Source: Flavobacteriaceae bacterium (lineage in GTDB: Bacteria > Bacteroidota > Bacteroidia > Flavobacteriales > Flavobacteriaceae). Taken from it: a stretch of DNA of 38,938 nucleotides. Below, in pieces: positions 8,048 to 16,686 of this stretch (position 1 is its first letter; each line of letters begins with the position of its first letter). The notes below the pieces were generated by a model. It was given only the letters and a program-made list of their open reading frames with translations. It was not told where the DNA came from and did not search any database. The position numbers were made by a program, and so were the translations under genes. The stretch is taken from NCBI GenBank assembly GCA_029238555.1, contig JAQWFV010000148.1:1-38938 (forward strand). The letters are read 5' to 3'.

Positions 8048-10024
8048 TTAAAAGTTTAATAATTCCAAGAGGGCTTTTTCAAATCTTTTTCTGGGTAAAT
8101 ATTCTTCTTCTAAAGATTTTGCAAAAGGAATTGGAGTATCTAGACTAGCCACTCGTTTAATCGGTGCGTCTAAGTATTCAAATAAATCCTCTTGAACACT
8201 TGCTGCTATATCACTTGAAATTCCGCCAAACAGGGAATCTTCTTGAAGAATGATGAGTCTAGAGGTCTTTTTTACTGAGGTGTATATGGTCTCCCAGTCC
8301 AAGGGCATTAAGGTTCTTAAATCTATGAGATCTACACTTAATTCTGAATGTTTTTCAAGCGTTTCAATGGCCCAATGAACTCCAGCGCCATAAGTGACAA
8401 TGGTTGCCTGTGTACCTTCTTTAACTAATGCTGCTTTACCTATTGGAAGGTTGTAATATCCATTTGGGACAGCTTGAGAAATGGATCTGTAGAGGGCTTT
8501 ATGTTCAAAAAATAAAATTGGATTTGGATCTTCAATAGCTGATATTAATAAACCTTTAGCATCCATTGGAAAAGCAGGATAGACAACCTTTAAACCAGGT
8601 GTTTTTGTAAACCATGCCTCGTTGGTTTGAGAATGGAAAGGACCTGCCCCCACCCCTGCTCCACAGGGCATTCTAATAACAACGTCTGCTTTTTCTCCCC
8701 ACCTAAAATGATTCTTAGCGAGATAATTAACAATAGGGTTGAATCCTGAACTTACAAAATCTGCAAATTGCATTTCTACAATTGATTTAAAGCCTCCAAT
8801 AGACAAACCCATGGCTGTTTCAACTATGCCAGATTCACAAATTGGGGTATTCCTTACCCGATCATTTCCAAATAGTTCTACAAAACCTTCTGTGACTTTA
8901 AACGCGCCGCCGTATTCAGCAATATCTTGTCCCATGATAATAGTATTATCAAAAACAGACATGGCCTCTTTTAAACCGTCTTTGATAGCGTCAATAAACC
9001 TGATATAACTTGTTGTAACACCACTTTTTATCGCTTTAAAAATAAATGGGCTGTATACATCTTCTACAAAAGATTTTTCCTCAAATGAAATAGATTCTTC
9101 ATTAAAAGCAATTTCCAAACCCTGCTGAATATCATTTTTTATATCTTTTTTAAAAGATTTAATCAACTGATCATTTAGAATATTTTTGTTTAAAAGATGG
9201 TTTTCAAAGTTTGTAATGGGGTCTTTTTCTTCCCAAGATTCAATGAGTTCTTTGGGTACATATTTTGTTCCACTAGCCTCTTCATGGCCCCGTCTTCTAA
9301 AAGTTAAAAACTCTAATAATACGGGTCTTGGATTTTTTCTGACACTTTCAGCAATTTCACAAACCCTTTGATATACTTCTACGATATTATTACCCTCAAT
9401 CTGGTGGGCTTCCATTCCATAGCCAATACCTTTATCTACTATCGCTTCGCATCTGTATTGTTCCCTAGTAGGTGTAGACAATCCATAACCATTGTTTTCA
9501 ACACAAAACAGTACTGGTAAATCCCAAACGGAAGCAATATTGAGCGCTTCGTGGAAATCTCCTTCACTAGTGGCTCCTTCTCCTGAAAAAACAGCCGTGA
9601 TTTGATTTTTACCTTTAAGTTTTGAAGCCAGCGCAATGCCATCGGCCACACCAAGTTGTGGCCCTAAATGAGAAATCATTCCAATAATCTTAAATTCTTG
9701 GGAACCAAAATGAAAACTCCGATCCCTTCCTTTAGTAAAACCTGATTTTTTACCTTGCCACTGAGAAAACAGTCTATTAAGGGGAATGTCTCTGCTAGTA
9801 AAAACACCTAGGTTTCTATGCATGGGCAAAATATATTCATCTGAATCTAGGGCTAAGGTTACTCCAACAGATATAGCTTCTTGGCCAATACCACTAAACC
9901 ATTTTGAAATTTTACCTTGCCTGAGCAGCACAAGCATTTTTTCTTCTATCATTCTGGGCTTTAAAAGTGCCCTGTATATGTCAAGCAATTGTTGGTCTGA
10001 AAGTCCTTTTGTGTGATATTTCAT
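8048..10024 (-). CDS. 2-oxoacid dehydrogenase E1 component, alpha and beta subunits fused
   Basis: This is a thiamine-diphosphate-dependent E1 enzyme of 658 residues. It decarboxylates a 2-oxoacid (branched-chain, pyruvate or acetoin type) and passes the acyl group to a lipoyl E2. The alpha part covers about 1-320. Its ThDP motif runs from GEGATSEGDFHEALN (148-162) to ENNGYGLS (176-183), a GDG-to-NN motif with Glu in place of Asp. The beta part covers about 335-658, starting near SYIRFIDAIKDGL, with MGQDIAEYGGAF and ESGIVETAMG. Fusion of the two subunits is common in Bacteroidota. E2 and E3 genes are not adjacent, so the complex must be completed from elsewhere. Substrate preference (2-oxoisovalerate versus others) is not certain. 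Confidence 0.92.
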   Translation of the reverse strand: MKYHTKGLSDQQLLDIYRALLKPRMIEEKMLVLLRQGKISKWFSGIGQEAISVGVTLALDSDEYILPMHRNLGVFTSRDIPLNRLFSQWQGKKSGFTKGRDRSFHFGSQEFKIIGMISHLGPQLGVADGIALASKLKGKNQITAVFSGEGATSEGDFHEALNIASVWDLPVLFCVENNGYGLSTPTREQYRCEAIVDKGIGYGMEAHQIEGNNIVEVYQRVCEIAESVRKNPRPVLLEFLTFRRRGHEEASGTKYVPKELIESWEEKDPITNFENHLLNKNILNDQLIKSFKKDIKNDIQQGLEIAFNEESISFEEKSFVEDVYSPFIFKAIKSGVTTSYIRFIDAIKDGLKEAMSVFDNTIIMGQDIAEYGGAFKVTEGFVELFGNDRVRNTPICESGIVETAMGLSIGGFKSIVEMQFADFVSSGFNPIVNYLAKNHFRWGEKADVVIRMPCGAGVGAGPFHSQTNEAWFTKTPGLKVVYPAFPMDAKGLLISAIEDPNPILFFEHKALYRSISQAVPNGYYNLPIGKAALVKEGTQATIVTYGAGVHWAIETLEKHSELSVDLIDLRTLMPLDWETIYTSVKKTSRLIILQEDSLFGGISSDIAASVQEDLFEYLDAPIKRVASLDTPIPFAKSLEEEYLPRKRFEKALLELLNF

Positions 10025-10076
10025 TTTTGCGATCTAGCTTGTTATAAATGTACATAAACTTTCAAATTTTACACAA

Positions 10077-10105
10077 TTGGTTGTGGCTTAGATTTATTAA
10101 CTTTG
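10077..10105 (+). promoter_or_regulatory. Predicted promoter of the 2OG oxygenase operon
   Basis: TTG at 10077-10079 is followed after 18 bases by TAACTTTG at 10098-10105, a perfect -7 box. The ATG lies 19 bases downstream, at 10125. Confidence 0.6.
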
Positions 10106-10124
10106 CTTTAATAAATACATTATT

Positions 10125-11072
10125 ATGAGCGCCATTCCAAGTGTAGATTTAAATGATTTTGTGTCAGGTGATCTTGATCGCAAACAAAAATTTATAAAAG
10201 AAATAGGATCAGCCTTTGAAAATATTGGGTTTGTAGCCTTAAAAAGTCATTTTTTGACAGATGAATTGGTAGCCAAATTATACCGTGAAATTAAATTGTT
10301 TTTTGACCTTCCTCAAGAGATCAAAGACCAATATGAAATTCCTGGTCTCGCGGGACAAAGGGGTTACACCTCTTTTGGAAAGGAACATGCTAAAGGAAGA
10401 AAAGAAGGAGATTTAAAGGAGTTTTGGCATTTTGGTCAATACGAAGCAGCTCCAAAAAATTCAGGAGACCATTATCCTGAAAATATTCATGTAAAGGAGT
10501 TGTCTCATTTTAATGACATTGGAAAAGAAGTCTATATTGCTCTTGAAAAAACTGCCAAGGAAGTACTCAAAGCACTTGCTTTGCATATAGGTTTAGAGGA
10601 GCATTATTTTGAGCAGTACGCAACAGCTGGAAACTCTATATTAAGACCAATACACTACCCCCCTATAACAACTGAGCCAAAAAATGCTGTGCGAGCAGCA
10701 GCACACGGAGATATTAACCTCATTACATTGCTTATGGGTGCCCATGGCCGTGGTTTACAAGTAAAAAATCATCATGACGAATGGGTAGACGCTATAGCTA
10801 ATGAAGATGAGTTAATGATTAATGTAGGAGATATGCTATCTAGATTGACCAACAACCAGCTAAAATCTACCATACACCAAGTGATTAACCCTCCAAAGGA
10901 ACTCTGGGGCACCTCAAGGTACTCTATTCCATTTTTCATGCATCCAGTATCTTCCATGCCTTTAAATTGTCTTGATAATTGTATTTCAGAGGAATATCCT
11001 AAGGCATTTGAAGACATTACAGCAGGAGCATATCTAAATGAGCGGTTGATTGAATTAGGCTTAAAGAAATAA
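10125..11072 (+). CDS. Isopenicillin N synthase-family 2-oxoglutarate/Fe(II) oxygenase
   Basis: This 315-residue non-haem iron oxygenase has the DIOX_N region at about 5-110 and the double-stranded beta-helix core at about 165-290. The iron ligands are visible as H194-x-D196 (AAHGDINL) and H251 (KSTIHQV). The cosubstrate-binding R-x-S is R265/S267 (SRYSIPFF). Enzymes of this type hydroxylate, desaturate or cyclise small molecules, and the substrate here is unknown. The stop codon shares one base with the start of the SUI1 gene, a classic sign of translational coupling. Confidence 0.9.
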   Translation: MSAIPSVDLNDFVSGDLDRKQKFIKEIGSAFENIGFVALKSHFLTDELVAKLYREIKLFFDLPQEIKDQYEIPGLAGQRGYTSFGKEHAKGRKEGDLKEFWHFGQYEAAPKNSGDHYPENIHVKELSHFNDIGKEVYIALEKTAKEVLKALALHIGLEEHYFEQYATAGNSILRPIHYPPITTEPKNAVRAAAHGDINLITLLMGAHGRGLQVKNHHDEWVDAIANEDELMINVGDMLSRLTNNQLKSTIHQVINPPKELWGTSRYSIPFFMHPVSSMPLNCLDNCISEEYPKAFEDITAGAYLNERLIELGLKK

Positions 11073-11407
11073 TGGATTTACAAGACCAATTAAAGAATCT
11101 CTTTCCTGATCACGAAGTCTCTGAACAAGCTCTTACAGACTCCTCTAAGAGCACGGACGAAATTCCTATTCAAGAAGCTGCGTTGATTTGCAAATACGAA
11201 AAACGAAAAGGAAAGCCCACCACCTTAATCGAAGGATTTTTAGGTACCGATACTGAATTTAAAATTTTGGCAAAAAAATTAAAAAAAGAATTAAGTGTTG
11301 GAGGGAGTGTCAAAAACGGCAGCTTAATCATGCAAGGAGATTTCAGAGAAAAAATCATGCAACTACTTGTTAGTATGGGTTTTAAAGTAAAACGAGTTGG
11401 AGGTTAA
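11072..11407 (+). CDS. SUI1/eIF1-family translation factor (YciH-like)
   Basis: This 111-residue protein matches bacterial YciH, a relative of eukaryotic initiation factor eIF1/SUI1. The C-terminal two thirds contain the typical pattern of a basic strand (KYEKRKGKP), then TLIEGF, then a helix LAKKLKKELSVGGSVK, and the final LLVSMGFKVKRVGG. In E. coli the family has been linked to initiation fidelity under stress; the role in Bacteroidota is not established. Its ATG overlaps the stop of the preceding oxygenase (TAATG), so expression of the two is likely tied together. The N-terminal 45 residues are acidic and variable, as in other members. Confidence 0.9.
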   Translation: MDLQDQLKNLFPDHEVSEQALTDSSKSTDEIPIQEAALICKYEKRKGKPTTLIEGFLGTDTEFKILAKKLKKELSVGGSVKNGSLIMQGDFREKIMQLLVSMGFKVKRVGG

Positions 11408-11469
11408 TTCGTTTTTTTACTTTTTTTATTAGTAGGAAAAGTATAAATTTATTAGCCAAACCAATTCAT

Positions 11470-12402
11470 ATGAAATCTATACTCCACATTACTAATGGAG
11501 ATTCCTTTACTAATTATTTCAAGGAATTGCCCATAAACGGAACTGTCATTACATGGAGAGAAATGCTCTGCGAGGGTAGAACACTTCATACTGTTGGTAC
11601 TGAAGATTTCTGGAAAGAGCGCTTTGACTTTCTTCATAAAAATTACAAGATTTCTAAAAAAACCTTTATTGACTATACACTTAAGGAGTATAGAAATTTA
11701 TGTAAGCAAAAAAGTCAAGAGCAAATCGTTTTGTGGTTTGAGTCGGACTTATTTTGCCAGATTAATATGTTAGGTGTTTTAAGTTGGTTAAAAACACATA
11801 GAAAATATGCAGAAGTTTCTGTGGTTTCTAACCCAATAAGTCTATATAGTATTTCTTCTAAAGGATTTTGTGAATTGTCTCCAGATAGCGTGTTGGAACT
11901 TTATGAAAATAGAATAGTTTTAAACCAAGACGATATTGAATTTGCAGATTATGCTTGGCAACTATATTGCAGCAACAACCCTATCAGAATTGCGCAACTA
12001 TCTAATTATGAAGATTTTAATTTTCCTTATCTAAAGCAAGCATTTGACCTTCATTTATCTCGTTTCCCTTCATTAAAAAATGGCTTAAATGTTCCTGAAA
12101 TAAACCTTCTTAAAACAGCACAAATAAAAGCATTGGACAATGAAAATGAACTTGTTAGCGAAGTATTAAAAAATCAGGGTAATTTTGGTTTTGGAGACTC
12201 ACAATATTATAAAATATTACATAGTCTCAAGCCCCTTTTTGCTTCTTTAAAACCAGTGAAACTCAAGAGAAATACGGCTAAAGTTCTTAATAATCAGACT
12301 AATTATTACAGTAAAATTAAACAAGATGGACTCTATTTAGGCGGTGCTTTAAAGTATGCATATCTTTACGACATAGATCACAATACTTTTTTTAAATTAT
12401 AG
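11470..12402 (+). CDS. DUF1835 domain-containing protein
   Basis: The 310-residue protein begins with ILHITNGDSFTNYFKE and continues with ITWREMLCEGR, matching the opening of the DUF1835 family (found alone or with DUF3658). A tryptophan/acid motif VLWFESDLFCQINML at about residues 87-101 is also typical of the family. No signal peptide or membrane helix is seen, so it is probably cytoplasmic. Its function is not known. It ends one base before the start of the nucleoside phosphorylase gene, so both are surely co-transcribed, and a link to nucleotide metabolism is possible but is only an inference. Confidence 0.82.
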   Translation: MKSILHITNGDSFTNYFKELPINGTVITWREMLCEGRTLHTVGTEDFWKERFDFLHKNYKISKKTFIDYTLKEYRNLCKQKSQEQIVLWFESDLFCQINMLGVLSWLKTHRKYAEVSVVSNPISLYSISSKGFCELSPDSVLELYENRIVLNQDDIEFADYAWQLYCSNNPIRIAQLSNYEDFNFPYLKQAFDLHLSRFPSLKNGLNVPEINLLKTAQIKALDNENELVSEVLKNQGNFGFGDSQYYKILHSLKPLFASLKPVKLKRNTAKVLNNQTNYYSKIKQDGLYLGGALKYAYLYDIDHNTFFKL

Positions 12403-12403
12403 T

Positions 12404-13282
12404 ATGCCCTTAGCCTCTTCTGAATTAATATTAAATGCAGATCAAAGTATCTATCATTTGCATTTAAAACCTAATGAAATATCTCATAATGTGATTACTG
12501 TTGGAGACCCTGATCGGGTAGCTGAAGTTTCTGCTCTTTTCGATTCTATTGAAGTAAAAAAGCAAAAGAGAGAATTTGTTACACACACAGGGATTTATAA
12601 GAATACACGAATTAGTGTTATATCTACTGGTATTGGAACGGATAATATTGACATTGTCCTCAATGAATTAGATGCCTTGGTAAATATTGATTTTTCCAAT
12701 AGGGTATTAAAAGAATCATTAACTTCTTTAAATATTTTTAGAATAGGAACTTCTGGTGCCATTCAAGAGCATATTCCGGTAGACAGCATTTTAATCTCTG
12801 AAAAAGCCATAGGTTTAGATGCTTTACTCCATTTTTATGAGACAAAACATCTTTTAGATGTGCCTTTTTCTGAAGCATTTAAAAAACACATGAACTGGAG
12901 TGGAAATAAGTCTAGTCCATATGTAGTTCACGCTTCTTTGGACTTACTTAATCTCTATGATGAATTGGATGTCTTAAAAGGGATTACCTTAACTAATGTA
13001 GGATTTTATGGGCCTCAAGGAAGAATACTAAGACTTCCACTTGCTAATGAAAAGATGAAAGCCAATCTTGAGTCATTTAGATTTAATGACCAATTGATTA
13101 CTAATTTAGAAATGGAAACCTCGGGTATTTATGGATTAGCTGCACTACTTGGACATAAAGCTGTTTCGGTCAATTGTATTTTGGCTAATAGAGCTTCAGG
13201 CACTTTTTCTTTAGAGCCAGATAAAGTAGTTAAAAAAGCCATTAAAATGACCTTAGACCTGATTGTTAAAAACAATCTTTAA
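12404..13282 (+). CDS. Nucleoside phosphorylase (uridine phosphorylase-like)
   Basis: This enzyme splits a nucleoside with phosphate to give a free base and (deoxy)ribose-1-phosphate, in pyrimidine or purine salvage. The 292-residue protein has the PNP/UDP phosphorylase fold. The phosphate-binding region VGDPDRVAEV is at about 33-42, VISTGIGTDNI follows at 70-80, and the GTSGAIQ loop is at about 115-121. The ribose/base site NLEMETSGIYGLAALLGHK is at about 226-244. It is somewhat longer than E. coli Udp (253). The base preference cannot be settled. It sits directly after the DUF1835 gene and converges with ung, with the two stop ends overlapping by four bases. Confidence 0.9.
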   Translation: MPLASSELILNADQSIYHLHLKPNEISHNVITVGDPDRVAEVSALFDSIEVKKQKREFVTHTGIYKNTRISVISTGIGTDNIDIVLNELDALVNIDFSNRVLKESLTSLNIFRIGTSGAIQEHIPVDSILISEKAIGLDALLHFYETKHLLDVPFSEAFKKHMNWSGNKSSPYVVHASLDLLNLYDELDVLKGITLTNVGFYGPQGRILRLPLANEKMKANLESFRFNDQLITNLEMETSGIYGLAALLGHKAVSVNCILANRASGTFSLEPDKVVKKAIKMTLDLIVKNNL

Positions 13283-13947
13283 AGCACCCAATGTATAGGT
13301 TTTTGTCCCCATTGTTTTAATATTTCATTTATCTGAGAAAAATGTTTATTGCCAAACCAATAGCCGCGGTTCGCACTTAATGGAGATGGGTGTCCTGTCT
13401 TTAAAATCCTATGATGGTCTCCCGTAATATAGCGTTCATATTTTTGAGCAAAATTCCCCCATAAAACAAATACAATGGGTTTATTTTTCGCGTTGAGTCC
13501 TTGAACAACAGATTTAGTGAAACTATCCCATAGCTTTAAATGACTAGCAGCCTCCCCTGCCCTAACACTTAATGCTGCATTGAGTAATAACACCCCTTGA
13601 TTGGCCCATGATGTAAGGTCGCCTGATATTGGATAATCGCAGTCCAAATCATTAGAAAGTTCTATAAAAATATTTCTCAATGAAGGGGGGTGTGGCACCC
13701 CTAGCGGTACTGAAAATGATAAGCCGTGTGCTTGATGGGCTCCATGATAAGGGTCTTGTCCAATAATGACCACTTTAAGCCCTTCAAAAGAACATTGATA
13801 AAAAGCATTTAAAATATTCTCTTTAGCGGGGTAACAAACCGTATCCCTATAAAGCATACTAACTTCATGAGATAGCTTTTGGAATTTTTCATGAGAATAT
13901 ATTTCATGAAGGAAATCCCTCCATTCACTTGGACAATCTAGAAACAT
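13279..13947 (-). CDS. ung: Uracil-DNA glycosylase, family 1
   Basis: Ung removes uracil from DNA as the first step of base excision repair. The 222-residue protein has the full family signature. The catalytic water-activating motif GQDPYHG is at 63-69 (Asp65). The HGLSFSVP strand follows, then LLLNAALSVR and VLWGNFAQ. The minor-groove loop HPSPLSA is at 186-192 with the leucine that pushes into the helix. Length is normal. It is transcribed towards the nucleoside phosphorylase and divergently from the MutS2-like gene, with only about 55-75 bases between the divergent starts. Confidence 0.97.
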   Translation of the reverse strand: MFLDCPSEWRDFLHEIYSHEKFQKLSHEVSMLYRDTVCYPAKENILNAFYQCSFEGLKVVIIGQDPYHGAHQAHGLSFSVPLGVPHPPSLRNIFIELSNDLDCDYPISGDLTSWANQGVLLLNAALSVRAGEAASHLKLWDSFTKSVVQGLNAKNKPIVFVLWGNFAQKYERYITGDHHRILKTGHPSPLSANRGYWFGNKHFSQINEILKQWGQKPIHWVL

Positions 13948-13954
13948 TTATTTG

Positions 13955-13962
13955 TACTTTTG
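13955..13962 (+). promoter_or_regulatory. Predicted -7 box of the MutS2-like gene
   Basis: TACTTTTG fits TAnnTTTG. A TTG at 13929-13931 lies 23 bases upstream, longer than the usual spacing. Confidence 0.4.
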
Positions 13963-14022
13963 TGATTAAAAATAAAGGGTTTATTCAATTAAACCAACTA
14001 ATTGCTGCTAATATATGTCACT

Positions 14023-16182
14023 TTGAATATCTCTCAAAAAACACTTCAAGATTTAGAATTTAATACTGTATTAACCCACATTTCTCATAGGTGTAATACT
14101 ACTTTAGGAAAAGAATTAGCCCTAGAAATAACGCCGAAATTAGAACTAGAGATCGTTGAGAAATTGCTTGGTGAAACTAACGAGTATTTGGCGTCTTTTA
14201 CCAGTGACAACAGAATACCCAACCATGGGTTTGAGCATATTAATGAAGAACTTAAACTGCTCAAGATAGACAACACAACACTTGAACTCAATGGTTTCAA
14301 GAAGATAGTAGTTATTTGCGAATCCATCAATGCACACAAGAAGTTTTTTGAAAAGTTTAAGGACTATTATCCCATACTACATGGGAACAGTTTATCGCTA
14401 AGCTATCAGAAAGAAATTCCAGAACGCACCAATCAAATATTTGACAAATTTGGAGAAATAAGAGACGGTGCTTCCGACAACTTAATGTCTATAAGAAGAC
14501 AAATGGTGGGCTTAAAATCTAAAATAAATCAGAGTTTTGGTGCGGCACTCCAGAGGTACCAGGCTGCTGAATTTTTAGATGAGATTAGAGAATCTATAGT
14601 AGACAACAGAAGGGTTTTGGCTGTAAAAGCCATGTATAGAAAAAAAATTAAAGGCGCTGTTTTGGGTGCTTCAAAAACTGGTAGTATTGTTTATGTGGTT
14701 CCTGAAGCCAGTTTGGCCTACAGTACACAATTAAGTAACTTAATTTTTGAAGAGCAGGAAGAAATATTTAAGATTTTAAACAGACTTACAAATGACATAA
14801 AGCCCTACAGAGCAGATCTAGCCACTTGTCAAGATTATCTCAGAGATATTGACATAGTAGCTGCAAAAGCTAAATATGCCTTAGAAATGAACGGTGTGTT
14901 ACCTAAAATTAATTCAAAAAGAGAAATGCATTTGCGAGACGCATTTCATCCTTTATTGTTTTTAGCAAATAAAAATAGTGGAGATACTACCTATCCACAA
15001 ACCATTAAATTAGAGCAAGAAAACAGAATTATTGTCATATCAGGTCCAAATGCTGGAGGAAAAAGTATTACGCTTAAAACAATTGGACTACTTCAATTAA
15101 TGCTTCAAAGCGGTATGTTAATCCCTGTTCATGAAAGAAGTGAGGTTATTCTTTTTGAAAAAATATTGACAGATATTGGCGACAACCAATCCATTGAAAA
15201 TCATTTAAGTACCTATAGTTACCGATTAAAAAACATGAATTCATTTTTAAAAAAATGTCATGATAAAACATTATTTTTAATAGATGAATTTGGTACTGGA
15301 ACTGATCCTGAATTAGGTGGTGCCCTAGCGGAAACATTTTTGGAAGTTTTTTACGAACGGGAGGCTTTTGGAGTGATTACTACGCATTATGCCAACTTAA
15401 AAATGTTGGCCAATGATTTACCCTATATGTCTAATGCCAATATGCTGTTTGACGCCAAGTCCTTGGCACCGACCTTTCAACTTATTCTAGGACAGGCAGG
15501 AGCGTCTTTTACTTTTGAAGTAGCTCAAAAAAATGGCATACCGTATAGCTTAATTAATAAAGCAAAAAAGAAAATTGAAAGGGGAAAGGTTAGATTTGAC
15601 GCTACCATTGCAAAATTGCAAAAAGAGCGATCACAGATGGCAGCAACAGGATCAAAACTGAAAGAGGTAGAATCTAAAACTAGAGATGAAGCTTCTAGAC
15701 TAGAAGTTTTGAATGAAAAAATACAAACCAAGCTTGTTAAGTATCAAGAATTGTACGATCAAGATAAACGCATGATTCAACTGGGCAACAAAGTCAATGA
15801 CTTAGCGGAACAATATTTTATTCACCACAAAAAACGACAGTTAGTTTCTGAATTAATTAAAGTGGTGGAAATTGAAAATAGTAAGAGAAAGAAAAAAACA
15901 GCTCAAGTACTTAAGAAAGAAAAAGTAGCGAAAAAAGCTGTGGTGGAAGAAGTCGCTAAAAAAGTGGCTGTAATCAGAGAAAAGAAAAAGAAAGAAAAGA
16001 TAAAGCCCACCCCACCTCCTGCCCCAAAAATCAAACTTGAAGTTGGTTATAAAGTACGTCTAAAAGATGGAAAAGCTGTTGGAAGTATAGACGCCATAGA
16101 GAAAAACAAAGCCATTGTTAACTATGGAATGTTTACTACAAATGTAAGTTTAGACCAACTAGAATTTGTTAGTAAATCTTAA
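14023..16182 (+). CDS. MutS2-like DNA repair ATPase without a Smr domain
   Basis: The protein (about 719 residues) belongs to the MutS2 branch of MutS ATPases, which act on recombination intermediates or stalled ribosomes rather than mismatches. It has the clamp/lever helices (about 1-310) and the ATPase domain: Walker A SGPNAGGKSIT near 340-350, Walker B LFLIDEFGTGTDPELGG, and TTHYANLK. A long coiled coil (about 500-610), a lysine-rich linker and a small beta-rich KOW-like end follow. The C-terminal Smr nuclease domain of classical MutS2 is absent; a similar shorter form is my recollection for Flavobacteriia. I start at the TTG at 14023 because NISQKTLQDLEF matches the usual family N-terminus. 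An upstream in-frame TTG at 14002 is possible. Confidence 0.88.
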   Translation: MNISQKTLQDLEFNTVLTHISHRCNTTLGKELALEITPKLELEIVEKLLGETNEYLASFTSDNRIPNHGFEHINEELKLLKIDNTTLELNGFKKIVVICESINAHKKFFEKFKDYYPILHGNSLSLSYQKEIPERTNQIFDKFGEIRDGASDNLMSIRRQMVGLKSKINQSFGAALQRYQAAEFLDEIRESIVDNRRVLAVKAMYRKKIKGAVLGASKTGSIVYVVPEASLAYSTQLSNLIFEEQEEIFKILNRLTNDIKPYRADLATCQDYLRDIDIVAAKAKYALEMNGVLPKINSKREMHLRDAFHPLLFLANKNSGDTTYPQTIKLEQENRIIVISGPNAGGKSITLKTIGLLQLMLQSGMLIPVHERSEVILFEKILTDIGDNQSIENHLSTYSYRLKNMNSFLKKCHDKTLFLIDEFGTGTDPELGGALAETFLEVFYEREAFGVITTHYANLKMLANDLPYMSNANMLFDAKSLAPTFQLILGQAGASFTFEVAQKNGIPYSLINKAKKKIERGKVRFDATIAKLQKERSQMAATGSKLKEVESKTRDEASRLEVLNEKIQTKLVKYQELYDQDKRMIQLGNKVNDLAEQYFIHHKKRQLVSELIKVVEIENSKRKKKTAQVLKKEKVAKKAVVEEVAKKVAVIREKKKKEKIKPTPPPAPKIKLEVGYKVRLKDGKAVGSIDAIEKNKAIVNYGMFTTNVSLDQLEFVSKS

Positions 16183-16197
16183 TTTAAGTTGTGCTCA

Positions 16198-16662
16198 ATG
16201 GCAGAAAAGCAACCTTTCATACCACAAAAGATGCCCAATAAAAAATGGGTATTATTTGACGGAGACTGTGGATTGTGTCATTGGGCGGTTCGTTTTATTG
16301 CACCAAAAGATCTCAATAAAAATTTCTGCTTTGTACCGCTAAATTCCCCTTTTGGTATTCAATTACTCAGAGAAAGAGGCTTGTATTTGGAAGAAAAAAC
16401 AAATGGTACCCTTCCTTTAGACTCTGTTATTCTAATTGATCCTAATAAAGCGTATTATATAAAATCAGAAGCTATAATTCAAATATTAAAGCTACTACCA
16501 TACTGGTATTTGATAGGTGTACTAATACAATGTGTACCCTCTAAAATAAGTGATTTCTGCTATGACTATACCGCTAAAAACAGGACCAAATGGTTTGGCA
16601 GTAAACAAAGCTGTAATCTCAGTGATTTTACTGAAAATACTTGCTTTAAAACAAATGCTTAA
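16198..16662 (+). CDS. DCC-family thiol-disulfide oxidoreductase-like protein (DUF393)
   Basis: The protein (154 residues from the ATG at 16198) carries the family-defining D-x-D-C-x-x-C motif in VLFDGDCGLCHWAVRF near residues 20-35. A second conserved segment is FVPLNSPFG, and further on come the usual DSVILID and SEAIIQILK blocks. The family has a thioredoxin-like fold and is predicted to act on thiols, though its biochemical role is largely undescribed. A TTG nine bases upstream could also serve as the start, but the ATG gives the family-typical short N-terminus. It lies 15 bases after the MutS2-like gene and is probably co-transcribed. Confidence 0.87.
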   Translation: MAEKQPFIPQKMPNKKWVLFDGDCGLCHWAVRFIAPKDLNKNFCFVPLNSPFGIQLLRERGLYLEEKTNGTLPLDSVILIDPNKAYYIKSEAIIQILKLLPYWYLIGVLIQCVPSKISDFCYDYTAKNRTKWFGSKQSCNLSDFTENTCFKTNA

Positions 16663-16686
16663 GAAGTCCTATATAACTTAATGGGT

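Noticed and set aside
15881..16020. Lysine-rich low-complexity stretch in the MutS2-like gene, considered as a frameshift or a separate gene
   Set aside because: The frame stays open and passes smoothly from the coiled coil into the small C-terminal domain, so it is a linker.
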